Positions 16,097 through 27,612 of a stretch of 64,000 nucleotides of DNA are shown in pieces. A program made the translations under genes and the position numbers. Each line of letters begins with the position of its first letter. The first letter of the stretch is position 1. The notes beneath the pieces were generated by a model. That model saw only the letters and a list, made by a program, of their open reading frames with translations. It was not told where the DNA came from and did not search any database. This DNA comes from Klebsiella pneumoniae (lineage in GTDB: Bacteria > Pseudomonadota > Gammaproteobacteria > Enterobacterales > Enterobacteriaceae), in NCBI RefSeq assembly GCF_000742135.1, contig NZ_KN046818.1, positions 1,674,841-1,738,840 of the forward strand. The letters run 5' to 3'.

Positions 16097-17257
16097 TTAG
16101 CTGGCCGAGGCTGGGGTTTTGGCCGGTTTGTTCATCGGTTTACCGGAGAACAGGAAACGCAGCAGCGGAATGCGCAGGTGAATTTCATACAGGATCAGGG
16201 CAATACCCACCACAAAAACCAACCCGCCAATAAAGCCTAAGGTATTGGACTTAATGACCGGGGTGATCCACGCCCCGTACAGCAGCGTCAGCGGATGGTG
16301 CACCAGGTAAATAAACAGCGAAGCATTGACGAAATAGGTTACGCGCGCCGACTGGAAGTTCAGCAGGCGATGGCCGAGCGAAAAGACCACATTGACCATC
16401 CACAGCCCAAGCACCATGGTGATCACCGATTCCGTTTCATACATCCAGCCGTCGCCGGAGCCGTACTGCTGGTTCAGCCGGTAGGCGATAAATCCCAGCA
16501 GCGCCGCTGCGCAGCACCATGGTGACGGGGTGGTAAACATCGCCTTCAGACGCGGATTAATAAAGGTCTGCGCCCCCAGCACAAAGAAGGGAAGATAGAA
16601 CAGCGTCTGCATCACCACAAAGTTAAACAGACCATTGCTAAGCAGCGGCGGGTAAATCAGGAACAGCGATCGGCGGATCAGCGCGTAAAGCACCCCCAGC
16701 GCAAGGAAAATCATCGTTAGCTGGCCCATAGTGACAGTGTCACCAAAGGCTGAGGCGCCCCCTGCCGGGCGGCGCGTCAGCCATTTAAACAGCACCACGC
16801 CCAGCGAGGTCAGCACCACCAGCACCAGTAAAAACCACAGGTGGGAAATAAGCTCCCACGCCAGGGTGTTAAATTTGTCGTACCCGGAAAGGGTGTGCCA
16901 GTTTTCCGCCTTGCCGTTGACGTACTGCAGCATAATAAACTGCGGCAGCGTCAGCAGTGGGATAGCGGTCAGCAGCGGAATACCGACCCGTTCGACGCGC
17001 ACTTTCCACCACTTTTTCAACGGGTAGCGCAGGAACAGCATGTAGGAGAAATAGCCGGAGATGACGAAAAAGACCTGCATCCGGAAGGCATGGATGAAGT
17101 CATTAAACAGCGTCAACCACCACGAGGGCTCAGCGCTGTTGACATGCCAGCTGTGGCTGGAATAGATCAGCGAAATGTGGAAAGGGATCCCCAGCAGCAT
17201 CAGCCAGGCGCGGATGCTGTCGAAGAAATATTCACGCTGTACCGGAGTATTATTCAT
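16097..17257 (-). CDS. opgC: OpgC, succinyltransferase for periplasmic glucans
   Basis: Inner-membrane acyltransferase (acyltransferase-3 family) that adds succinyl groups to osmoregulated periplasmic glucans. About ten hydrophobic helices, with the family features [20 protein letters not shown] at the start, [12 protein letters not shown], and [14 protein letters not shown]; conserved His in PFHISL and [10 protein letters not shown]. The ATG at 17257 ([11 protein letters not shown]) aligns with E. coli and gives 386 aa; a GTG nine bases upstream is possible. It is divergent from opgGH across 251 bases of regulatory DNA in which I recognise no specific site. Confidence 0.95.
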   Translation of the reverse strand: MNNTPVQREYFFDSIRAWLMLLGIPFHISLIYSSHSWHVNSAEPSWWLTLFNDFIHAFRMQVFFVISGYFSYMLFLRYPLKKWWKVRVERVGIPLLTAIPLLTLPQFIMLQYVNGKAENWHTLSGYDKFNTLAWELISHLWFLLVLVVLTSLGVVLFKWLTRRPAGGASAFGDTVTMGQLTMIFLALGVLYALIRRSLFLIYPPLLSNGLFNFVVMQTLFYLPFFVLGAQTFINPRLKAMFTTPSPWCCAAALLGFIAYRLNQQYGSGDGWMYETESVITMVLGLWMVNVVFSLGHRLLNFQSARVTYFVNASLFIYLVHHPLTLLYGAWITPVIKSNTLGFIGGLVFVVGIALILYEIHLRIPLLRFLFSGKPMNKPAKTPASAS

Positions 17258-17508
17258 ACGATTCACGACAATCTCAGATAATTCGTCTTATCACTCAAGA
17301 TGATAACGCTTACATTATCAGCAACCCTACATGAACTCGGGGTACCTGTCTCCAGGATAAGCACGCAAAGTGCAAACGGGATAGCGAACTGTTTATTCCC
17401 TGCGCCGCTACGCTGAACAAAGCAGGGATTATGTTGTCGGATTGCCTGAGTTTCCATTAAAATAGATCGGATCGATTTAAGCACACAAAGGGGGAAGTGC
17501 TTACTTAT

Positions 17509-19062
17509 ATGAAACATAAACCACAGATGATGAAAATGCGTTGGTTAAGCGCAGCCGTAATGTTGTCCCTGTGTACTTCATCTGCATGGGCATTTAGCAT
17601 TGATGACGTTGCAAAAGAGGCCAAAACGTTAGCCGGGAAAGGCTATGAAGCGCCGAAGAGTAACCTGCCCTCCGCTTTCCGCGACATGAAATACGCGGAT
17701 TACCAGCAAATTCAGTTTAATCACGATAAAGCTTACTGGAATAACCAGAAAACCCCATTCAAGCTTGAATTTTACCATCAGGGTATGTACTTCGACACGC
17801 CGGTCACCATCAATGAAGTGACGGCCACCAGCGTGCGCAAAATTAAATATAGCCCGGACTATTTTAACTTTGGTAACGTTCAGCACGATAAAGACACGGT
17901 GAAAGACCTCGGTTTCGCCGGCTTCAAAGTACTGTATCCGATCAATAGCAAAGATAAGAACGATGAGATCGTCAGCATGCTCGGTGCCAGCTACTTCCGC
18001 GTGCTGGGTCAGGGTCAGGTTTACGGCCTGTCCGCGCGCGGCCTGGCTATCGATACCGCGCTGCCGTCCGGCGAAGAGTTCCCGCGTTTTCGCGAGTTCT
18101 GGATCGAGCGTCCTAAAGCCTCCGACAAACGTCTGACTATCTATGCGCTGCTGGACTCCCCGCGGGCAACCGGCACTTATCGCTTTGTCATCATGCCGGG
18201 ACGCGACACCGTGGTAGATGTCCAGTCCAAAGTTTACCTGCGTGACAAAGTGGGCAAACTGGGCGTGGCGCCGCTGACCAGCATGTTCCTGTTCGGTTCC
18301 AACCAGCCTTCTCCGGCGCTTAACTATCGTCCGGCGCTACACGACTCCAATGGTCTGTCGATCCTGGCCGGTAACGGCGAGTGGATCTGGCGTCCGCTGA
18401 ACAACCCGAAACACCTTGCCGTTAGCAGCTATGCGATGGAAAACCCGCAAGGGTTCGGCCTGCTGCAGCGCGGCCGTCAGTTCTCGCGCTTCGAGGATCT
18501 CGACGATCGTTATGACCTGCGTCCGAGCGCCTGGATCACCCCGAAAGGGGAGTGGGGCAAAGGGAAAATCGAACTGGTTGAAATCCCGACCAACGATGAA
18601 ACCAACGATAACATCGTGACTTACTGGACGCCGGATCAGCTGCCGGAGCCGGGCAAGGAGATGAACTTCAAGTACACCATCACCTTCAGCCGCGATGAAG
18701 ACAAGCTGCATGCGCCGGATAACGCTTACGTTATGCAGACCCGCCGCTCTACCGGCGACGTGAAGCAGTCGAACCTGATCCGCCAGCCGGACGGCACCAT
18801 TGCTTTCATTGTCGACTTCACCGGCGCCGATATGAAAAAACTGCCGGCGGATACCCCGGTCGCCGCCCAGGCGAGTACCGGCGATAACGCTGAAATCGTT
18901 GAAAATACCGTGCGTTACAATCCGGTGACCAAAGGCTGGCGAATGATCCTGCGTTTGAAGGTGAAAGATCCGAAGAAAACGACGGAAATGCGCGCCGCGC
19001 TGGTTAACGGTGATGACACGTTGAGCGAAACCTGGAGCTATCAGCTGCCTGCCAATGAATAA
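17509..19062 (+). CDS. opgG: OpgG, periplasmic glucan biosynthesis protein
   Basis: Periplasmic protein needed for branching and modification of osmoregulated periplasmic glucans made by OpgH. The signal peptide [19 protein letters not shown] ends before [11 protein letters not shown]. The mature part has the MdoG beta-sandwich sequence, e.g. [36 protein letters not shown], and [18 protein letters not shown]. It is 517 aa from the ATG at 17509 (GGGGGAAG upstream at wide spacing). E. coli begins at the equivalent of 17527, so the true start may be there (511 aa). Its end overlaps opgH by 8 bases, indicating translational coupling. Confidence 0.96.
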   Translation: MKHKPQMMKMRWLSAAVMLSLCTSSAWAFSIDDVAKEAKTLAGKGYEAPKSNLPSAFRDMKYADYQQIQFNHDKAYWNNQKTPFKLEFYHQGMYFDTPVTINEVTATSVRKIKYSPDYFNFGNVQHDKDTVKDLGFAGFKVLYPINSKDKNDEIVSMLGASYFRVLGQGQVYGLSARGLAIDTALPSGEEFPRFREFWIERPKASDKRLTIYALLDSPRATGTYRFVIMPGRDTVVDVQSKVYLRDKVGKLGVAPLTSMFLFGSNQPSPALNYRPALHDSNGLSILAGNGEWIWRPLNNPKHLAVSSYAMENPQGFGLLQRGRQFSRFEDLDDRYDLRPSAWITPKGEWGKGKIELVEIPTNDETNDNIVTYWTPDQLPEPGKEMNFKYTITFSRDEDKLHAPDNAYVMQTRRSTGDVKQSNLIRQPDGTIAFIVDFTGADMKKLPADTPVAAQASTGDNAEIVENTVRYNPVTKGWRMILRLKVKDPKKTTEMRAALVNGDDTLSETWSYQLPANE

Positions 19063-21583
19063 GATAACAAAGTACATTGACGCATTGCCGCTGTCGGACG
19101 CCGAGAAATCGGCGCTGCCGGACACCAGCCTGCAGGCCGTTCATCAGGCCCTGGATGACGACCATCAGACCTTCGCCCGCGAAGACGACTCCCCGCTGGG
19201 GTCGGTCAAGGCACGGCTGGCGCATAGCTGGCCGGATTCGCTGTCTGGCGATCAGCTGGTGAAGGACGATGAAGGCCGTACTCAGCTGCATGCGATGCCT
19301 AAAGCCAAGCGCTCCTCAATGATCCCGGACCCGTGGCGTACCAACCCGGTCGGCCGCTTCTGGGACCGTCTGCGCGGACGCGATGTCACGCCGCGCTATC
19401 TCTCCCGTCTGACGCAAGAAGAGCGCGAGAGTGAGCAAAAATGGCGTACCGTCGGCACCATTCGTCGCTATATCCTGCTGCTGCTGACGCTGTCGCAGAC
19501 CGTGGTAGCCACCTGGTATATGAAAACCATTCTGCCTTATCAGGGCTGGGCGCTGATCAACCCGGCCGACATGGTGGGGCAGAACCTGTGGATCTCGTTC
19601 ATGCAGCTGCTGCCGTACGTGTTGCAGAGCGGCATTCTGATCCTCTTCGCGGTGCTGTTCTGCTGGGTTTCCGCCGGCTTCTGGACCGCGTTAATGGGCT
19701 TCCTGCAGCTATTGATCGGCCGCGATAAGTACAGTATTTCCGCCTCGACGGTCGGTGACGAACCGTTGAACCCGGCGCACCGTACGGCGCTGATAATGCC
19801 GATCTGTAACGAAGACGTTGACCGCGTTTTCGCCGGCCTGCGGGCGACCTGGGAGTCGGTGAAAGCGACCGGTAACGCCGCTCATTTCGACGTCTATATC
19901 CTCAGCGATAGCTATAACCCCGATATCTGTGTGGCTGAGCAAAAGGCGTGGATGGAGCTGATTGCCGAAGTGCAGGGCGAAGGGCAGATCTTCTACCGCC
20001 GCCGTCGTCGTCGAGTGAAGCGTAAGAGCGGCAACATCGATGACTTCTGCCGCCGCTGGGGCAGCCAGTATAGCTATATGGTGGTGCTGGACGCTGACTC
20101 GGTGATGACCGGTGAGTGTCTGAGCAGCCTGGTGCGCCTGATGGAAGCGAACCCGAATGCCGGGATCATTCAGTCTTCCCCGCGCGCCTCGGGCATGGAC
20201 ACGCTGTATGCGCGTTGCCAGCAGTTTGCCACCCGGGTGTACGGTCCGCTGTTTACGGCGGGTCTGCACTTCTGGCAGTTGGGGGAGTCCCACTACTGGG
20301 GCCACAACGCCATTATCCGCGTGAAGCCGTTCATTGAGCACTGCGCGCTGGCGCCGCTGCCGGGCGAGGGCAACTTTGCCGGCTCGATCCTGTCGCACGA
20401 CTTCGTCGAAGCCGCGCTGATGCGCCGTGCCGGCTGGGGGGTGTGGATTGCCTACGATCTGCCGGGCTCCTATGAGGAGCTGCCGCCGAACCTGCTGGCC
20501 GAGCTGAAACGCGACCGTCGCTGGTGTCAGGGCAACCTGATGAACTTCCGCCTGTTCCTTGTCAGAGGGATGCACCCGGTTCACCGGGCGGTGTTCCTTA
20601 CCGGCGTGATGTCCTACCTGTCGGCGCCGCTGTGGTTTATGTTCCTTGCCCTGTCGACGGCGTTGCAGGTGGTGCATGCCCTGACCGAACCGCAGTACTT
20701 CCTGCAGCCGCGTCAGCTGTTCCCGGTGTGGCCGCAGTGGCGGCCTGAGCTGGCCATCGCGCTGTTCGCCTCGACCATGGTGCTGCTGTTCCTGCCGAAG
20801 CTGCTGAGTATTATTCTGGTGTGGTGTAAAGGGCCGAAAGAGTACGGCGGATTTATCCGCGTCACGCTTTCACTGCTGCTGGAGGTCCTGTTCTCGGTCC
20901 TGCTGGCGCCGGTCCGTATGCTGTTCCACACCGTCTTCGTGGTCAGCGCCTTCCTCGGCTGGGAGGTGGTATGGAATTCGCCGCAGCGTGATGATGACTC
21001 CACGCCGTGGGGGGAAGCCTTTATGCGCCACGGCTCGCAGCTGCTGCTGGGGCTGGTGTGGGCGGTCGGGATGGCATGGCTGGATCTACGCTTCCTGTTC
21101 TGGCTAGCGCCGATTGTTGTCTCGCTGATCCTCTCGCCGTTCGTATCGGCGATTTCCAGCCGGGCGACAGTGGGCCTGCGCACCAAGCGCTGGAAGCTGT
21201 TCCTGATCCCGGAAGAGTATTCGCCGCCGCAGGTGCTCAAGGATACCGATGCGTACCTGACGATGAACCGTCAGCGTTCGCTGGACGATGGCTTTATGCA
21301 CGCGGTGTTTAACCCGTCGTTTAACGCCCTCGCCACCGCAATGGCCACTGCGCGCCATCGTCAGGGTCATATCCTGGAGATCGCCCGCGAGCGCCATGTC
21401 GAGCAGGCGCTGAATGAAACGCCGGATAAGCTGAACCGCGATCGCCGACTGGTGCTGTTGAGCGACCCGGTAACCATGTCGCGTCTGCACTATCGCGTAT
21501 GGGCCGCGCCGGAGAAATACTCTTCATGGGTGAACGCCTATCAGCAGTTGGCGCTTAACCCGCTGGCGCTGAAAACGAAATAA
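19055..21583 (+). CDS. opgH: OpgH, membrane glucosyltransferase for periplasmic glucans
   Basis: Inner-membrane processive glucosyltransferase (GT2) that polymerises UDP-glucose into the glucan backbone; in E. coli it also slows FtsZ assembly when UDP-glucose is high. 842 aa. Two helices lie near 140-215, the cytoplasmic catalytic domain spans about 245-510 with [11 protein letters not shown] (DxD), [15 protein letters not shown], and the QxxRW motif RDRRWCQGN, and six helices follow. A charged carboxyl tail is present. The ATG lies inside the end of opgG; a terminator follows. Confidence 0.97.
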   Translation: MNKITKYIDALPLSDAEKSALPDTSLQAVHQALDDDHQTFAREDDSPLGSVKARLAHSWPDSLSGDQLVKDDEGRTQLHAMPKAKRSSMIPDPWRTNPVGRFWDRLRGRDVTPRYLSRLTQEERESEQKWRTVGTIRRYILLLLTLSQTVVATWYMKTILPYQGWALINPADMVGQNLWISFMQLLPYVLQSGILILFAVLFCWVSAGFWTALMGFLQLLIGRDKYSISASTVGDEPLNPAHRTALIMPICNEDVDRVFAGLRATWESVKATGNAAHFDVYILSDSYNPDICVAEQKAWMELIAEVQGEGQIFYRRRRRRVKRKSGNIDDFCRRWGSQYSYMVVLDADSVMTGECLSSLVRLMEANPNAGIIQSSPRASGMDTLYARCQQFATRVYGPLFTAGLHFWQLGESHYWGHNAIIRVKPFIEHCALAPLPGEGNFAGSILSHDFVEAALMRRAGWGVWIAYDLPGSYEELPPNLLAELKRDRRWCQGNLMNFRLFLVRGMHPVHRAVFLTGVMSYLSAPLWFMFLALSTALQVVHALTEPQYFLQPRQLFPVWPQWRPELAIALFASTMVLLFLPKLLSIILVWCKGPKEYGGFIRVTLSLLLEVLFSVLLAPVRMLFHTVFVVSAFLGWEVVWNSPQRDDDSTPWGEAFMRHGSQLLLGLVWAVGMAWLDLRFLFWLAPIVVSLILSPFVSAISSRATVGLRTKRWKLFLIPEEYSPPQVLKDTDAYLTMNRQRSLDDGFMHAVFNPSFNALATAMATARHRQGHILEIARERHVEQALNETPDKLNRDRRLVLLSDPVTMSRLHYRVWAAPEKYSSWVNAYQQLALNPLALKTK

Positions 21584-21597
21584 GCCGTACGTTAAGG

Positions 21598-21627
21598 AAA
21601 ATACCGGCAGCGATGCCGGTATTTTTT
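21598..21627 (+). terminator. Terminator of opgGH
   Basis: AAATACCGGCA, loop GCGA, TGCCGGTATTTTTT, 15 bases after opgH. Confidence 0.88.
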
Positions 21628-21648
21628 ATCTGAAATACGAGGATGTGG

Positions 21649-21876
21649 ATGCGAATACTACCGATCATTGCCATGGCGCTGCTGCTCAGCGGCTGCGGCA
21701 GCATTATCAGCCGTACGGTGCCCGGGCAGGGGCATGGCAATCAATATTACCCGGGCGTACAGTGGGATGTTCGCGATTCGGCATGGCGCTATCTCACCAT
21801 TCTCGACCTGCCGTTCTCGCTGGTATTTGATACGCTTCTGCTGCCTCTGGACGCCAGCCACGGACCCTATAACTGA
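21649..21876 (+). CDS. yceK: YceK, small outer-envelope lipoprotein
   Basis: 75-aa lipoprotein of unknown function, same length as E. coli. The signal sequence has lipobox LLSGC (residues 14-18), then GSIISRTVPGQGHGNQYYPG and a second hydrophobic segment FSLVFDTLLLP. The ATG at 21649 lies six bases after ACGAGGA; the ATG at 21643 overlaps it. The gene is convergent with msyB, whose stop codon directly adjoins its own, and has its own start region after the opgH terminator. Confidence 0.92.
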   Translation: MRILPIIAMALLLSGCGSIISRTVPGQGHGNQYYPGVQWDVRDSAWRYLTILDLPFSLVFDTLLLPLDASHGPYN

Positions 21877-22263
21877 TTAACGCTCGTCCCACTCGTCGGC
21901 TGCCGTCTGCCCCTCTTCGGTGTCCAGCGAGGGCTCGAGCTGAAATTCGCCTTCATCCCATTCGTGGAGCGTATTTTCCTCCAGCCACTCCTGACGCAGC
22001 TCTATCTCATCATAATCCCCGTCGAAGACGCTCTGCGCGGCTTCGCCGCTGAGCATCGGGAGGCATTCGCCTTGTTCCTCTTCGTCAGCAAAAAATTCGG
22101 CCTGCCAGGCGATATCGCCATCCTGCAGCACATACTTTTGAATGTTGAGCTGCTCAACGTTGGCGCTCTCTTCATCGCTGTCAGGGTTGTTGGCGAGAAA
22201 TTCTTCACGTGCTGCATCAATAGCTTCTTCAAGCGTGGCGTAGAACATCGAATCCTTTGGCAT
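21877..22263 (-). CDS. msyB: MsyB, acidic multicopy suppressor of sec mutants
   Basis: 128-aa very acidic cytoplasmic protein (many Asp/Glu, end EEGQTAADEWDER). E. coli MsyB in multicopy suppresses secY and secA temperature-sensitive mutants. Conserved: FYATLEEAIDAAREEFLA, YVLQDGDIAWQAEFF, CLPMLSGEAAQSVFDGDYDE. The ATG at 22263 has AGGAGA six bases upstream and gives four more residues than the E. coli protein. Stop codon abuts that of yceK. The 91 bases upstream to mdtG hold no gene. Confidence 0.94.
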   Translation of the reverse strand: MPKDSMFYATLEEAIDAAREEFLANNPDSDEESANVEQLNIQKYVLQDGDIAWQAEFFADEEEQGECLPMLSGEAAQSVFDGDYDEIELRQEWLEENTLHEWDEGEFQLEPSLDTEEGQTAADEWDER

Positions 22264-22354
22264 AGCGAATCTCCTGAGAAGAATATGAATTGAACACGAT
22301 TCAATCTATAGAAGGCGGTACGCACGGCGTCAAGGGACAGAGCCCCTCTCGACG

Positions 22355-23581
22355 TTAATTTACTGAATGCGACGTATCCGCGGCTGGCCGACGCAGGCTG
22401 AGGGTGGAGTAGATCGCATTAAACAATACCACCCCTGCGGTGACCAGAAATACAGCGCGGAAGCCATAGTTAGCGGAAACCGACGCGCCAATCAGGGGGC
22501 CGGTAACGTTGCCAATATCGCGGAACGACTGGTTATAGCTGAAGATTCGCCCGGAGATCTGGCTGGTCGAGTTGTACACCAGCAGGGTTTGCACCGCCGG
22601 CAGCAGCGCGCCGTCCGCGGCGCCGAGCAGGAATCGCAGGATACCTAACTGCAGCGGGGTCTGAACGAACGACATCGGGATCAGGAGTAGCACCGAGATA
22701 ATCAGCGCGACGATGAGGATTTTTTCCGGCCCGATGCGATCCCCCAGTTTGCCCAGCCGCGGGGCGCTCATCAGCGCGGCAATGCCCGGCACCGAGGCGA
22801 TCATTCCGCTGATAAAGGCGATGTTACTGACGTTGCCCGCGAGATCGCGTACATAAAGCGTCAGGATCGGCGCAATGGAACCGGTGGCCACCTGGATTAT
22901 CAGCGAGGTCACAAACAGGCTGAGCACCAGTTTGGGATTCTGCAGCGAGGAGAACACCTCTCTGGCACTGAGCATCTCTTTCCTGGCGATCGGCACAAAA
23001 TTTTCGCGGATTAAAAACAGGGTAAACAAGAAACAGATAAATAGTACCGCCGCGGTCATAAAGAAGACGGTGCGCAATCCCCAGTGGTCGGCCAGGAAGC
23101 CACCTGCCAGCGGGCCGAGCAGGGCGCCGCTTACCGCGCCGGTAGACAGTGTCCCCAGCGCCCAGCCGCTTTTATGGCGCGGGATCTGGGTGGCGATCAG
23201 GGCGTTGGCGTTAGGAATAAAGCCGCCCAGCAGGCCGAGCAGTGCGCGCAGCAGCAGAAACTGCCAGATATTCTGCGCCATTCCCATCAGCATCATCACG
23301 ATGGCCATCCCGAGGGCGGAACGCAGCAGCATGATTTTTCTCCCCTTGCGATCAGCAAGCCCCCCCCAGAACGGCGAGGCGATGGCGGAGAAAAGAAAGG
23401 TAATACTAAAGACCAGCCCGGACCACATGTTCAGGGCGCTATGCCCGGTGACGCCGAGCTGTTCGACGTAGAGTGGCAGAAAGGGCATGACCAGGCTGAA
23501 GGCGGCGCCGGTTAAAAAGCAGCCAAGCCAGGTCACGGTCAGGTTTCGTTTCCAGTTAATGGGGGTTTCAGCAGACGACAT
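22355..23581 (-). CDS. mdtG: MdtG, MFS multidrug efflux protein
   Basis: Twelve-helix major facilitator drug/proton antiporter (fosfomycin, deoxycholate in E. coli). 408 aa from [12 protein letters not shown] at 23581, equal to E. coli; the frame is open 84 bases further upstream but that stretch is not MFS-like. The MFS motif [14 protein letters not shown] is between helices 2 and 3 (about 74-87). The second half has [13 protein letters not shown]. In E. coli it belongs to the mar/sox/rob regulon; I did not mark a marbox. It lies downstream of lpxL, same strand, 171 bases apart. Confidence 0.95.
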   Translation of the reverse strand: MSSAETPINWKRNLTVTWLGCFLTGAAFSLVMPFLPLYVEQLGVTGHSALNMWSGLVFSITFLFSAIASPFWGGLADRKGRKIMLLRSALGMAIVMMLMGMAQNIWQFLLLRALLGLLGGFIPNANALIATQIPRHKSGWALGTLSTGAVSGALLGPLAGGFLADHWGLRTVFFMTAAVLFICFLFTLFLIRENFVPIARKEMLSAREVFSSLQNPKLVLSLFVTSLIIQVATGSIAPILTLYVRDLAGNVSNIAFISGMIASVPGIAALMSAPRLGKLGDRIGPEKILIVALIISVLLLIPMSFVQTPLQLGILRFLLGAADGALLPAVQTLLVYNSTSQISGRIFSYNQSFRDIGNVTGPLIGASVSANYGFRAVFLVTAGVVLFNAIYSTLSLRRPAADTSHSVN

Positions 23582-23717
23582 AGGGTTCCACTGGCCTGCG
23601 CGGCAGGTCAAATTAAGAGAAAATATGAGCCTGCTAATTATGCGCCTGAGAAATAGATGCCGCAATGGAGGAGAGCTTTTAAAGCTAAAGGAGAGCCTAA
23701 AGCCTGAGCGGCGAAGC

Positions 23718-23746
23718 TTCCCGGCCGGGATGAGCGCGGCCGGGAA
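23718..23746 (-). terminator. Probable terminator of lpxL
   Basis: TTCCCGGCCG..CGGCCGGGAA stem 7 bases past the lpxL stop; only a weak T tract (AGCTTCG) follows on the minus strand. Confidence 0.55.
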
Positions 23747-23752
23747 AAGGGA

Positions 23753-24673
23753 TCAGTAGCGGGAGGGCATGCCTTCGGGGCGGGTTTTGAAGCGACGATG
23801 GAGCCACATATACTGTTCCGGGGCCATCATGATGCACTGCTCAACGATCTTGTTCATCCACGCGGCGGTGGTTTCCGCGTCGTCCAGCGGCGGGGAACAC
23901 TCTGGCGGCAGGATAATCAGTTCATAACCTTTACCGTCCGGTTTGCGGCGCGGGACGAAGGGCACGACGCAGGCTTTGGACATTTTCGCCAGCATCCAGG
24001 TGCCGGAGGTGGTCGCCGCCTGGTCGACCGCAAACAGTGGGGCAAAGACGCTGGCGGTCGGGCCGTAATCGTGATCCGGTGCGTACCACACCACTTCGCC
24101 TTTTTTCAGTGCCCGGATCATGCCTTTCAGATCCTTACGGTCAATCATATCCTTGTTGGAGCGCAAGCGGCCCCAGGTCTGCAGCCAGTCGATCACCGGG
24201 TTGTCGTTGGGGCGATAGACGCCAATCCCCGGCTCGTTCATACCGAACATCCGCGCTCCCATCTCGAGAGTGAGGAAATGAATACCGATCAGCAGAATGC
24301 CGCGCTGCTGCGCCTGCACATCGCGAATATGCTCAAAGCCGATGGTGTCGGTCCAGCGGGCGATACGGCGAACCGGCCAGAACCAGGCCATACCGGTCTC
24401 CATCAGCCCCATGCCCACCGATTCAAAGTTCATCACCACCATCCGCTGGCGTTCCTGCTCGCTTTTCTCGGGGAAGCAGAGCTCAAGGTTGCGATAGGCG
24501 ATTTTCGCCCGGCGCTTCATAAAGCGCATGGCCAGACGGCCGATGGCGTTCCCGAGGCGGTAGATCAGCGGGTAGGGCAGTTGGACAACCAGCCACAGCA
24601 GGCCGATACCCAGCCACAGCAGCCAATAGCGCGGATGCAACAGCGCCGGAGAAAATTTAGGCAAATGAGTCAT
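23753..24673 (-). CDS. lpxL: LpxL (HtrB), lipid A lauroyltransferase
   Basis: Inner-membrane late acyltransferase adding the first secondary acyl chain to Kdo2-lipid IVA. 306 aa, the family length. One membrane anchor (about 17-37), then the catalytic HxxxxE motif HFLTLEMG (about 132-139), [12 protein letters not shown], and [19 protein letters not shown]. It ends GMPSRY. Klebsiella species may carry additional LpxL paralogues; this one occupies the E. coli lpxL place, divergent from trhO across a 205-base promoter region. Confidence 0.95.
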   Translation of the reverse strand: MTHLPKFSPALLHPRYWLLWLGIGLLWLVVQLPYPLIYRLGNAIGRLAMRFMKRRAKIAYRNLELCFPEKSEQERQRMVVMNFESVGMGLMETGMAWFWPVRRIARWTDTIGFEHIRDVQAQQRGILLIGIHFLTLEMGARMFGMNEPGIGVYRPNDNPVIDWLQTWGRLRSNKDMIDRKDLKGMIRALKKGEVVWYAPDHDYGPTASVFAPLFAVDQAATTSGTWMLAKMSKACVVPFVPRRKPDGKGYELIILPPECSPPLDDAETTAAWMNKIVEQCIMMAPEQYMWLHRRFKTRPEGMPSRY

Positions 24674-24878
24674 TTCATACCCGTATCAGTGAGCAACGTC
24701 TTATATTATCGCATTTTTTTACCGGCCAGCCAAAGGCGGCGACAGTCAGCTCGTTTTGTTAAGCGGGGCGCGACCGGGTGAGAGAAATGTAGCGTTAAAT
24801 GTAGGGATGTAAATTAAACAGCTTTGCTATATTATGCCCGCCGTTTATTTCCTCATTTCTATGTCGAGCAGGTACACC

Positions 24879-25943
24879 ATGCCAGTGTTACACAACCGCA
24901 TTTCAAATGAGACGTTAAAGGCGCAAATGCTGGCTGAAACCGAGCCGCGCACGACGATCTCGTTCTATAAATATTTCACTATTGTCGACCCGCAGGCGAC
25001 CCGTGATGCGCTGTGGGTTGCCTTAACCCAGCTGAAGGTCTTTGGCCGCATCTATCTGGCCCGGGAAGGGATCAACGCGCAAATCAGCGTGCCGCAAAGC
25101 AACGTTGAGGCTCTGCGTGAGTTTCTCTATGGCTTCGATCCGGCGCTGGCGGGGCTGCGTTTCAATATCGCTGTGGAGGACGATGGTAAGTCTTTCTGGG
25201 TGCTGCGCCTGAAAGTTCGCGATCGTATCGTCGCCGACGGCATCGACGATCCCTCGTTTGACGCCTCCAATGTGGGGGAGTATCTCAAGGCGGCGGAAGT
25301 CAACGCGATGCTTGACGATCCGGATGCCGTGTTTATCGATATGCGTAACCACTATGAATATGAGGTGGGCCATTTCGAAAACGCGCTGGAGATCCCGGCG
25401 GATACCTTCCGCGACCAGCTGCCGAAAGCCGTGGAAATGATGCAGGACCATAAAGACAAGAAAATTGTCATGTATTGCACCGGCGGCATTCGCTGTGAAA
25501 AAGCCAGCGCCTGGATGAAGCATAACGGCTTCAATAAGGTCTGGCACATCGAGGGTGGCATCATCGAGTACGCCCGTCGCGCCCGCGAGCAGGGGCTACC
25601 GGTGCGCTTCATTGGTAAAAACTTTGTCTTTGATGAGCGGATGGGCGAGCGGATCTCCAATGACGTTATCGCGCACTGTCATCAGTGCGGCGCGCCGTGC
25701 GACACCCATACTAACTGCCTGAACGATGGCTGCCATCTGCTGTTTATCCAGTGCCCGAGCTGCGCCGAGAAGTTTGCCGGCTGCTGTAGCGAAGCCTGCA
25801 TGGAAGAGCATAAGCTACCGGAAGAGGAGCAGCGTAAGCTGCGCGCCGGGCGTGAAAACGGCAACAAAATCTTTAATAAATCCCGTGGCCGGCTGAATAC
25901 CAAACTCGGGATCCTCGACCCGGAGCCGTCAGAAAAACCATAA
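24879..25943 (+). CDS. trhO: TrhO (YceA), tRNA uridine-34 hydroxylase, rhodanese-type
   Basis: Oxygen-dependent enzyme making 5-hydroxyuridine at tRNA position 34. 354 aa from [11 protein letters not shown] at 24879 (AGCAGG upstream), the start aligned with E. coli (350 aa). Amino-terminal ferredoxin-like domain (about 1-110), rhodanese domain with active-site loop [13 protein letters not shown] (about 204-216), then a Cys-rich carboxyl region ([28 protein letters not shown]). The upstream frame extension lacks the family sequence. Its 3' end overlaps the tiny yceO on the other strand. Confidence 0.95.
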   Translation: MPVLHNRISNETLKAQMLAETEPRTTISFYKYFTIVDPQATRDALWVALTQLKVFGRIYLAREGINAQISVPQSNVEALREFLYGFDPALAGLRFNIAVEDDGKSFWVLRLKVRDRIVADGIDDPSFDASNVGEYLKAAEVNAMLDDPDAVFIDMRNHYEYEVGHFENALEIPADTFRDQLPKAVEMMQDHKDKKIVMYCTGGIRCEKASAWMKHNGFNKVWHIEGGIIEYARRAREQGLPVRFIGKNFVFDERMGERISNDVIAHCHQCGAPCDTHTNCLNDGCHLLFIQCPSCAEKFAGCCSEACMEEHKLPEEEQRKLRAGRENGNKIFNKSRGRLNTKLGILDPEPSEKP

Positions 25944-26042
25944 CCAGACGAGATCGATGATCGCCAGCAGCAGCCAGAGCGCCAGGTAGATCATAAAATG
26001 CTCGCGCACGTTGTTGACCAGCATATTAAACAGGCGACGCAT
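25929..26042 (-). CDS. yceO: YceO, 37-aa membrane protein
   Basis: Short ORF reading [16 protein letters not shown] then a hydrophobic helix rich in L, I and W, ending LVWLWFF and TGA. It resembles E. coli YceO (MRRLLHYLINNIREHL..) in start, amphipathic amino part, single helix and place before solA. An in-frame TGA lies upstream, so the longer E. coli start is not available. GAGAG precedes the ATG. It overlaps the 3' end of trhO by 15 bases, tail to tail. Function unknown. The adjacent E. coli genes yceI and yceJ are not present in this gap. Confidence 0.85.
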   Translation of the reverse strand: MRRLFNMLVNNVREHFMIYLALWLLLAIIDLVWLWFF

Positions 26043-26059
26043 AACCGCTCTCAATCACT

Positions 26060-26086
26060 AACGGCCTCAGCAGAGGCCGTTTCTTT
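26060..26086 (+). terminator. Terminator, probably of trhO
   Basis: AACGGCCTC AGCA GAGGCCGTT followed by TCTTTA on the plus strand. If used by trhO, its mRNA would run antisense through all of yceO. Confidence 0.6.
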
Positions 26087-26113
26087 ACCCAACGGCAAAA
26101 GTGCCGCATTCCA

Positions 26114-27232
26114 TTACGCGTTAAAGCGCGCCAGAGAAAAGGGGGCCAGATTGAAGCTCGATGCTTCGCCCTGAGCAAACTGACTGGCAATTTCGCCCAG
26201 CACCGGCGCAAACTTAAAGCCGTGGCCGCTCAGCCCGGTGATCAGCAGCGTGTCTGGCCTGCCTGGCAACGTATCGATAATAAAGTCCTCATCGACGGTA
26301 TTGTCGTAGGTACAGGAGGCGCCGTGCAGGCAGCCGCCGATGCCAGGCAGGACGTTACGCAAAAACGGGAAGGATTCGGAACCATCGCTGGCGACAGCGC
26401 CAAACGCTACCCGTTCCTGCGGGGTGGAGATCGGCTGGCCGCCGTTATGCTTGCCAATTTTCAGTTCATTATCTTCCGCCGGGAAACCGTAATATTGCTC
26501 GCCATTGGGCAACTCGCCGGTGAAGGCCGGAAAGTGATTCTTGCTGCTGTAACGGCCATCGGCCTGGTACCAGGCGAACACCTTGCGTACCGGCTGGATA
26601 GGGAGGTCCGGAAGCAGGCGGGTGACCCAGGTGCCGGCGCTGACCAGCAGCTTTTTACCATGATATTCACCGTCGAGGGTATCGATGGTGATCCCGTCAG
26701 CATGGTGATGAATAGCCGAGACCGGACAGTTGAATAGCTGCGCGCAGCCTGCTTCCCGCGCCAGACGGATCCAGGTTTCGACGGCCAGTTCGCTGCGCAG
26801 TACGCCGGAAGCGGGTTCGAAAATCGCCCGATAGTCATCGGGGAGGCGTATCTCCGGCCAGCGCTGCATCACGGCCTGGGCATCCAGCTCTTCCACCTCA
26901 AGCTGGAACGCACGGGCGCTGGCGGCGACGTTGGCGAGAAAAGCGGAGCTGGCGGGGCCGAGGTTAATGACGCCGGTGCGTTCAAACACGGCTTCGCCAC
27001 TGATCTCTGCCAGTTCATCCCATAGCTGCTGGGCACGCAGCACCAGCGGAACATATTTCTCACCTTCGCCATAGGCGTGACGGATAAGACGGCTGCTGCC
27101 GTGATGGCTGCCTTCCTGGTGAGGAGGTTGATGGGCATCGGTCATCAGAACATTGAGTCCGGCACGGCGCGCATAATAGCCAGCGGCGGCGCCGACGGAG
27201 CCGCTGCCAATAATGATAAGATCGTATTGCAT
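26114..27232 (-). CDS. solA: SolA, N-methyl-L-tryptophan oxidase
   Basis: FAD flavoenzyme of the monomeric sarcosine oxidase family, oxidising N-methyl amino acids to the amino acid, formaldehyde and peroxide. 372 aa. The dinucleotide motif [20 protein letters not shown] is at residues 4-23 and [15 protein letters not shown] at 42-56. The covalent flavin Cys is in GASCTYDNT (about 308), and [17 protein letters not shown] is near the end. It lies between yceO and bssS as in E. coli. Confidence 0.95.
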   Translation of the reverse strand: MQYDLIIIGSGSVGAAAGYYARRAGLNVLMTDAHQPPHQEGSHHGSSRLIRHAYGEGEKYVPLVLRAQQLWDELAEISGEAVFERTGVINLGPASSAFLANVAASARAFQLEVEELDAQAVMQRWPEIRLPDDYRAIFEPASGVLRSELAVETWIRLAREAGCAQLFNCPVSAIHHHADGITIDTLDGEYHGKKLLVSAGTWVTRLLPDLPIQPVRKVFAWYQADGRYSSKNHFPAFTGELPNGEQYYGFPAEDNELKIGKHNGGQPISTPQERVAFGAVASDGSESFPFLRNVLPGIGGCLHGASCTYDNTVDEDFIIDTLPGRPDTLLITGLSGHGFKFAPVLGEIASQFAQGEASSFNLAPFSLARFNA

Positions 27233-27304
27233 GGTGAGTTCCGGGTAATTGCCTTGTTAGCAGGGTAATTAACTCCCTGTGCTTATACAAGCCCGAAAAT
27301 AATT

Positions 27305-27324
27305 CAGGCACCCGCAGGTGCCTG
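27305..27324 (-). terminator. Terminator of bssS
   Basis: CAGGCACC, loop TGCG, GGTGCCTG, then AATTATTTT on the minus strand, about 35 bases past the bssS stop. Confidence 0.6.
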
Positions 27325-27357
27325 TTAAGTTTAATGTTAAGTCATTCGCAAGCCGCG

Positions 27358-27612
27358 TTAATGTCGGCGATACTCGTTTTCCTGGTATTCGCCAGATTCA
27401 ATCTTCGCAATGCCTGCTTCCAGGATTGAAATAAACTGACGTGCGACGTCCGTCGTTAGCCATAGCGTCTGGCCGATCTCAGCATCATTACTGTTTTCTT
27501 GAGTGGGGTTCTGGTAGTGCAGGCGCAACATCAGCGCATCGTAGCTATCAACGGTGCTGATGTCCCATCCAACGAGGGGATGGGTCTGAATGACTTCATT
27601 ATTTTTTTCCAT
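27358..27612 (-). CDS. bssS: BssS, biofilm regulator
   Basis: 84-aa cytoplasmic protein, equal in length to E. coli BssS, which affects biofilm formation and indole/AI-2 linked expression. Sequence MEKNNEVIQTHPLVGWD, then VDSYDALMLRLHYQ and TLWLTTDVARQFISILEAGI, ending NEYRRH. Two adjacent ATGs (27612 and 27615) exist; GGGGTT is the only weak ribosome site. It stands alone with its own AT-rich promoter region. Confidence 0.95.
   Translation of the reverse strand: MEKNNEVIQTHPLVGWDISTVDSYDALMLRLHYQNPTQENSNDAEIGQTLWLTTDVARQFISILEAGIAKIESGEYQENEYRRH

Noticed and set aside
23798-24781. 327-aa ORF antisense to lpxL
   Set aside because: Shadow ORF, rich in His/Gln/Arg as expected from the reverse of a membrane enzyme gene.
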